Positions 18,753-20,690 of a DNA stretch of 20,690 nt are shown piece after piece. The DNA comes from Didymodactylos carnosus (lineage: Eukaryota > Rotifera > Eurotatoria > Philodinida > Philodinidae). The notes under the pieces are model-generated. The model was given only the letters and a program-made list of their open reading frames with translations. It did not search any database and was not told where the DNA came from. The position numbers and the translations under genes are program-made. How positions within the stretch are numbered: position 1 is the stretch's first letter; every line of letters starts with the position of its first letter. The stretch covers positions 1 to 20,690 of the forward strand of contig CAJNOQ010003311.1 in assembly GCA_905250885.1 (NCBI GenBank), read 5' to 3'.

Positions 18753-19400
18753 TATCTAGAATTCTATTCAGAATTTGAGAGTAAATACATTGGTGAAATA
18801 TAGAAAATCAGCTGTTCGAAAAATCAAAACAAATAAATAGTCACGATGAATTCGAATCTTTGAATCATTTAAAAAAAACATGTGTATAAAAGATAAATCG
18901 CTCGAATGTTGAACGAAATCATAATCAACACAAAATGAACAATAAAGATTCGGATTTTCTGTTTATTTCCATTCACTGTTGTTACGATGTGAGTTGTCTT
19001 TCTTTATCAATGTGAAGCTACCACGAACACCAATCAGATACGTACTTACTATCAACTAATGATCAAGGTACGCTACTGAGGAAGTGGAATGTAGCTGTAC
19101 TGAGAAATTCTTCAGCAACTTTCAGCGCACCAGGTTGAATTCGACCAATCAAAAACGACTATATATTTTTTCGTGCTTTTCTGGTATTTACTAATCACGT
19201 GGAGTATATGACTTCTTGTCGCTCAAAAACAAAATAATGGTGAGAGACTTAAGCGCAATGCAATGGCGATTTTGCTCAGTAGGTCAAATCCGGTCGAGAT
19301 AATCGTTCATCAAATTTACTGAAAGACAACGAACGCTCGTCTGTACTCGCTCGGTCCCTTAACTTTAGGAACTAAATGTCTACGAACGCCCATTCATTTT
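18753..19400. other. Upstream region of the DYW-PPR gene, nothing further recognised
   Basis: This must contain the promoter and 5' UTR of the minus-strand DYW-PPR gene just right of 18752. I cannot identify a TATA box or other element with confidence. No ORF of note. Confidence 0.4.
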
Positions 19401-19674
19401 TCTGAATCCAAGACAACGCTCTCATCTCCTTCGGTCGGTGTTCGCTAGAGGACTATCTAGAAAACGTTATAAATTCTTGTCTGATTTCATGTGTAAGCTT
19501 CGTAATCTAATATAAACCTAAAAGGTTTTCTCAGGGCCTTCCAAAGATCCCCACAGGTCTAAAAATATTTCTAACTTCAAGACAATGCTCACGCCTCCCT
19601 TCGGTCCACGTTCGTAGGCAGGATAGCTGAGAAATGTTGTGCACTTCTGTGATTTCACAGATAAAGCGCATAAT
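19401..19674. repeat. Two diverged ~105-bp direct repeats
   Basis: Copy 1 (about 19401-19505) and copy 2 (about 19570-19674) share TC(C/A)AGACAA(C/T)GCTC, CCTTCGGTC...GTTCG, ATAGCTGAGAAA/ATCTAGAAAA, TGATTTCA and C(T/G)(T/C)(C/A)(G/A)TAAT in the same order. They are perhaps 65-70% alike by eye. A weaker partial copy may lie at about 19320-19360. Non-coding. Confidence 0.5.
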
Positions 19675-19999
19675 GTTCTCTTGACTTTAGTCTAGGCTAT
19701 TATGAAACTCTTTTGCGTTCTGTCTGTCTGCAAAACATGGAAATGATAAAAATTGAATAGCAGTTGGCTGACATAGGCTCACCAATCACATAAGCAACAT
19801 ATTAATGCATAAAGAAGAAGAACTGTCAATGAAAGAAAAACAACAGAATCAAATACCTAGCATAGAAAAAGAGTAATAGTAACAAAGACTGCTTTTCGTA
19901 TACAAGGTAGATGTCGCGCGACACTGGCAATCTTTGAAGTTATCGTTAAGTGCCGAAGTTTATATGGAGCTAACGGTACAAAGCAGCACATATTTAAGC

Positions 20000-20530
20000 T
20001 ACATACCTTAGACTTTTCCTCTTCTCAGAATCTTCCAGTCTTAGATTTCTTAGACCCGACCCGTAGAGTTCTCTTTTACTTAGACTTTTAGAGTACTGAG
20101 ATTTCAAAGACTTTTACATGTCTTAGCTTTTACACTTATCGATTTCTTAGAATTTTAGGCTTACCGACTTGTTAAACTTTTGAACTTTTTTAGAATTCAG
20201 TTTCAAGTTTTTGTTATTTTCGATTTCATACACTTTCAGATGTCTTTCACTCTTAGACTTTTCGATTTCTTAGACTCGGTTCTTTTCTTTTCTTCTTTAG
20301 ACTACAGTTTCAATATTTTCTAGACTTTTCGAGTTTCCACGTTACATAGACTTTTAGATGTCTTTGACTTTTAACTTTTAGATTTCTTAGAATCTTACAG
20401 TTTACAGATTTCGAAGAGTTTTCGAGTTTTGAGATTTCTTATGCTTTAAGAGCTTTCAGATTTCCTACACGTTTAGACTTTTCGAGTTTTTGATTTCTTA
20501 GAATTTTAGACTTACCGACTTGTTACTCGG
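20000..20530. repeat. Degenerate minisatellite of TTAGACTTTT / GATTTCTTAGA motifs
   Basis: Roughly 500 bp built from variants of TTAGACTTTT(C)GA, GATTTCTTAGA and TTTTAGATGTCTT, all in the same orientation. A 34-bp segment starting GATTTCTTAGAATTTTAG and running to CTTACCGACTTGTTA occurs at 20141-20174 and again at 20492-20525 with one substitution, giving a higher-order spacing of 351 bp. No coding potential. Confidence 0.7.
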
Positions 20531-20690
20531 TACACAAACTTTAACAATGTCAGGTACAGCGTTGCATATCTCAGCAGATGACGCATACAACATAGTCACG
20601 TGGTGTTGAGAAATTATTTTTCGTCTGTAACTTAAATGTGATTGATTAATTGATTGATACATTGTATGTATAGGAAAGTCAATAAAAAGT

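Noticed and set aside
1..20690. tRNA, rRNA, CRISPR array or bacterial-type operon signals
   Set aside because: Looked for tRNA B-box-like GGTTCGANTCC and regular spacer arrays by eye; none found, and the gene structures are eukaryotic.

Overview
The window looks like nuclear DNA of an animal, most likely a bdelloid rotifer. It is AT-rich. Real genes are cut by very short GT-AG introns (50-63 nt in most cases). It holds an F-box gene of the kind that is very abundant in bdelloids, decayed non-LTR retrotransposon pieces, and a DYW-type pentatricopeptide repeat (PPR) gene, a plant-like family reported from few non-plant eukaryotes, bdelloids among them. The taxon is inferred from these traits; no rRNA or other marker gene is present.

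Layout. 1-2.4 kb is repeat-rich and gene-free: a CGGTAA-rich block, a 460-bp foldback element and a detached copy of one of its arms, and a 38-bp tandem duplication. 2.4-3.4 kb holds a doubtful two-exon ORF and an F-box-like ORF (+). 3.5-5.7 kb holds two converging non-LTR retrotransposon fragments: a reverse transcriptase piece (+) with damaged catalytic motifs, and an ORF1/gag-like zinc-knuckle ORF (-). 5.7-8.0 kb has no recognisable gene. 8.0-8.25 kb is a second foldback hairpin. 8.4-12.8 kb (-) is the ATP-sulfurylase half of a bifunctional PAPS synthase; splice phases reveal two frame-breaking deletions, so it is called a pseudogene. 12.8-14.4 kb is empty. 14.4-14.85 kb (-) holds an ionotropic glutamate receptor amino-terminal-domain fragment. 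15.1-18.75 kb (-) is a complete nine-exon DYW-PPR gene of 635 codons, with a long foldback element in its only large intron. 18.75-20.69 kb is non-coding with diverged tandem repeats.

All recognised host genes from 8.4 kb to 18.75 kb lie on the minus strand but do not form one pathway: sulfate activation, glutamate signalling and organellar-type RNA editing are unrelated. The gene that stands out is the DYW-PPR. It keeps the deaminase zinc/catalytic residues, the exon lengths sum to an exact multiple of three, and the N-terminus is compatible with mitochondrial import, so an active C-to-U RNA editing factor in an animal is a reasonable hypothesis.
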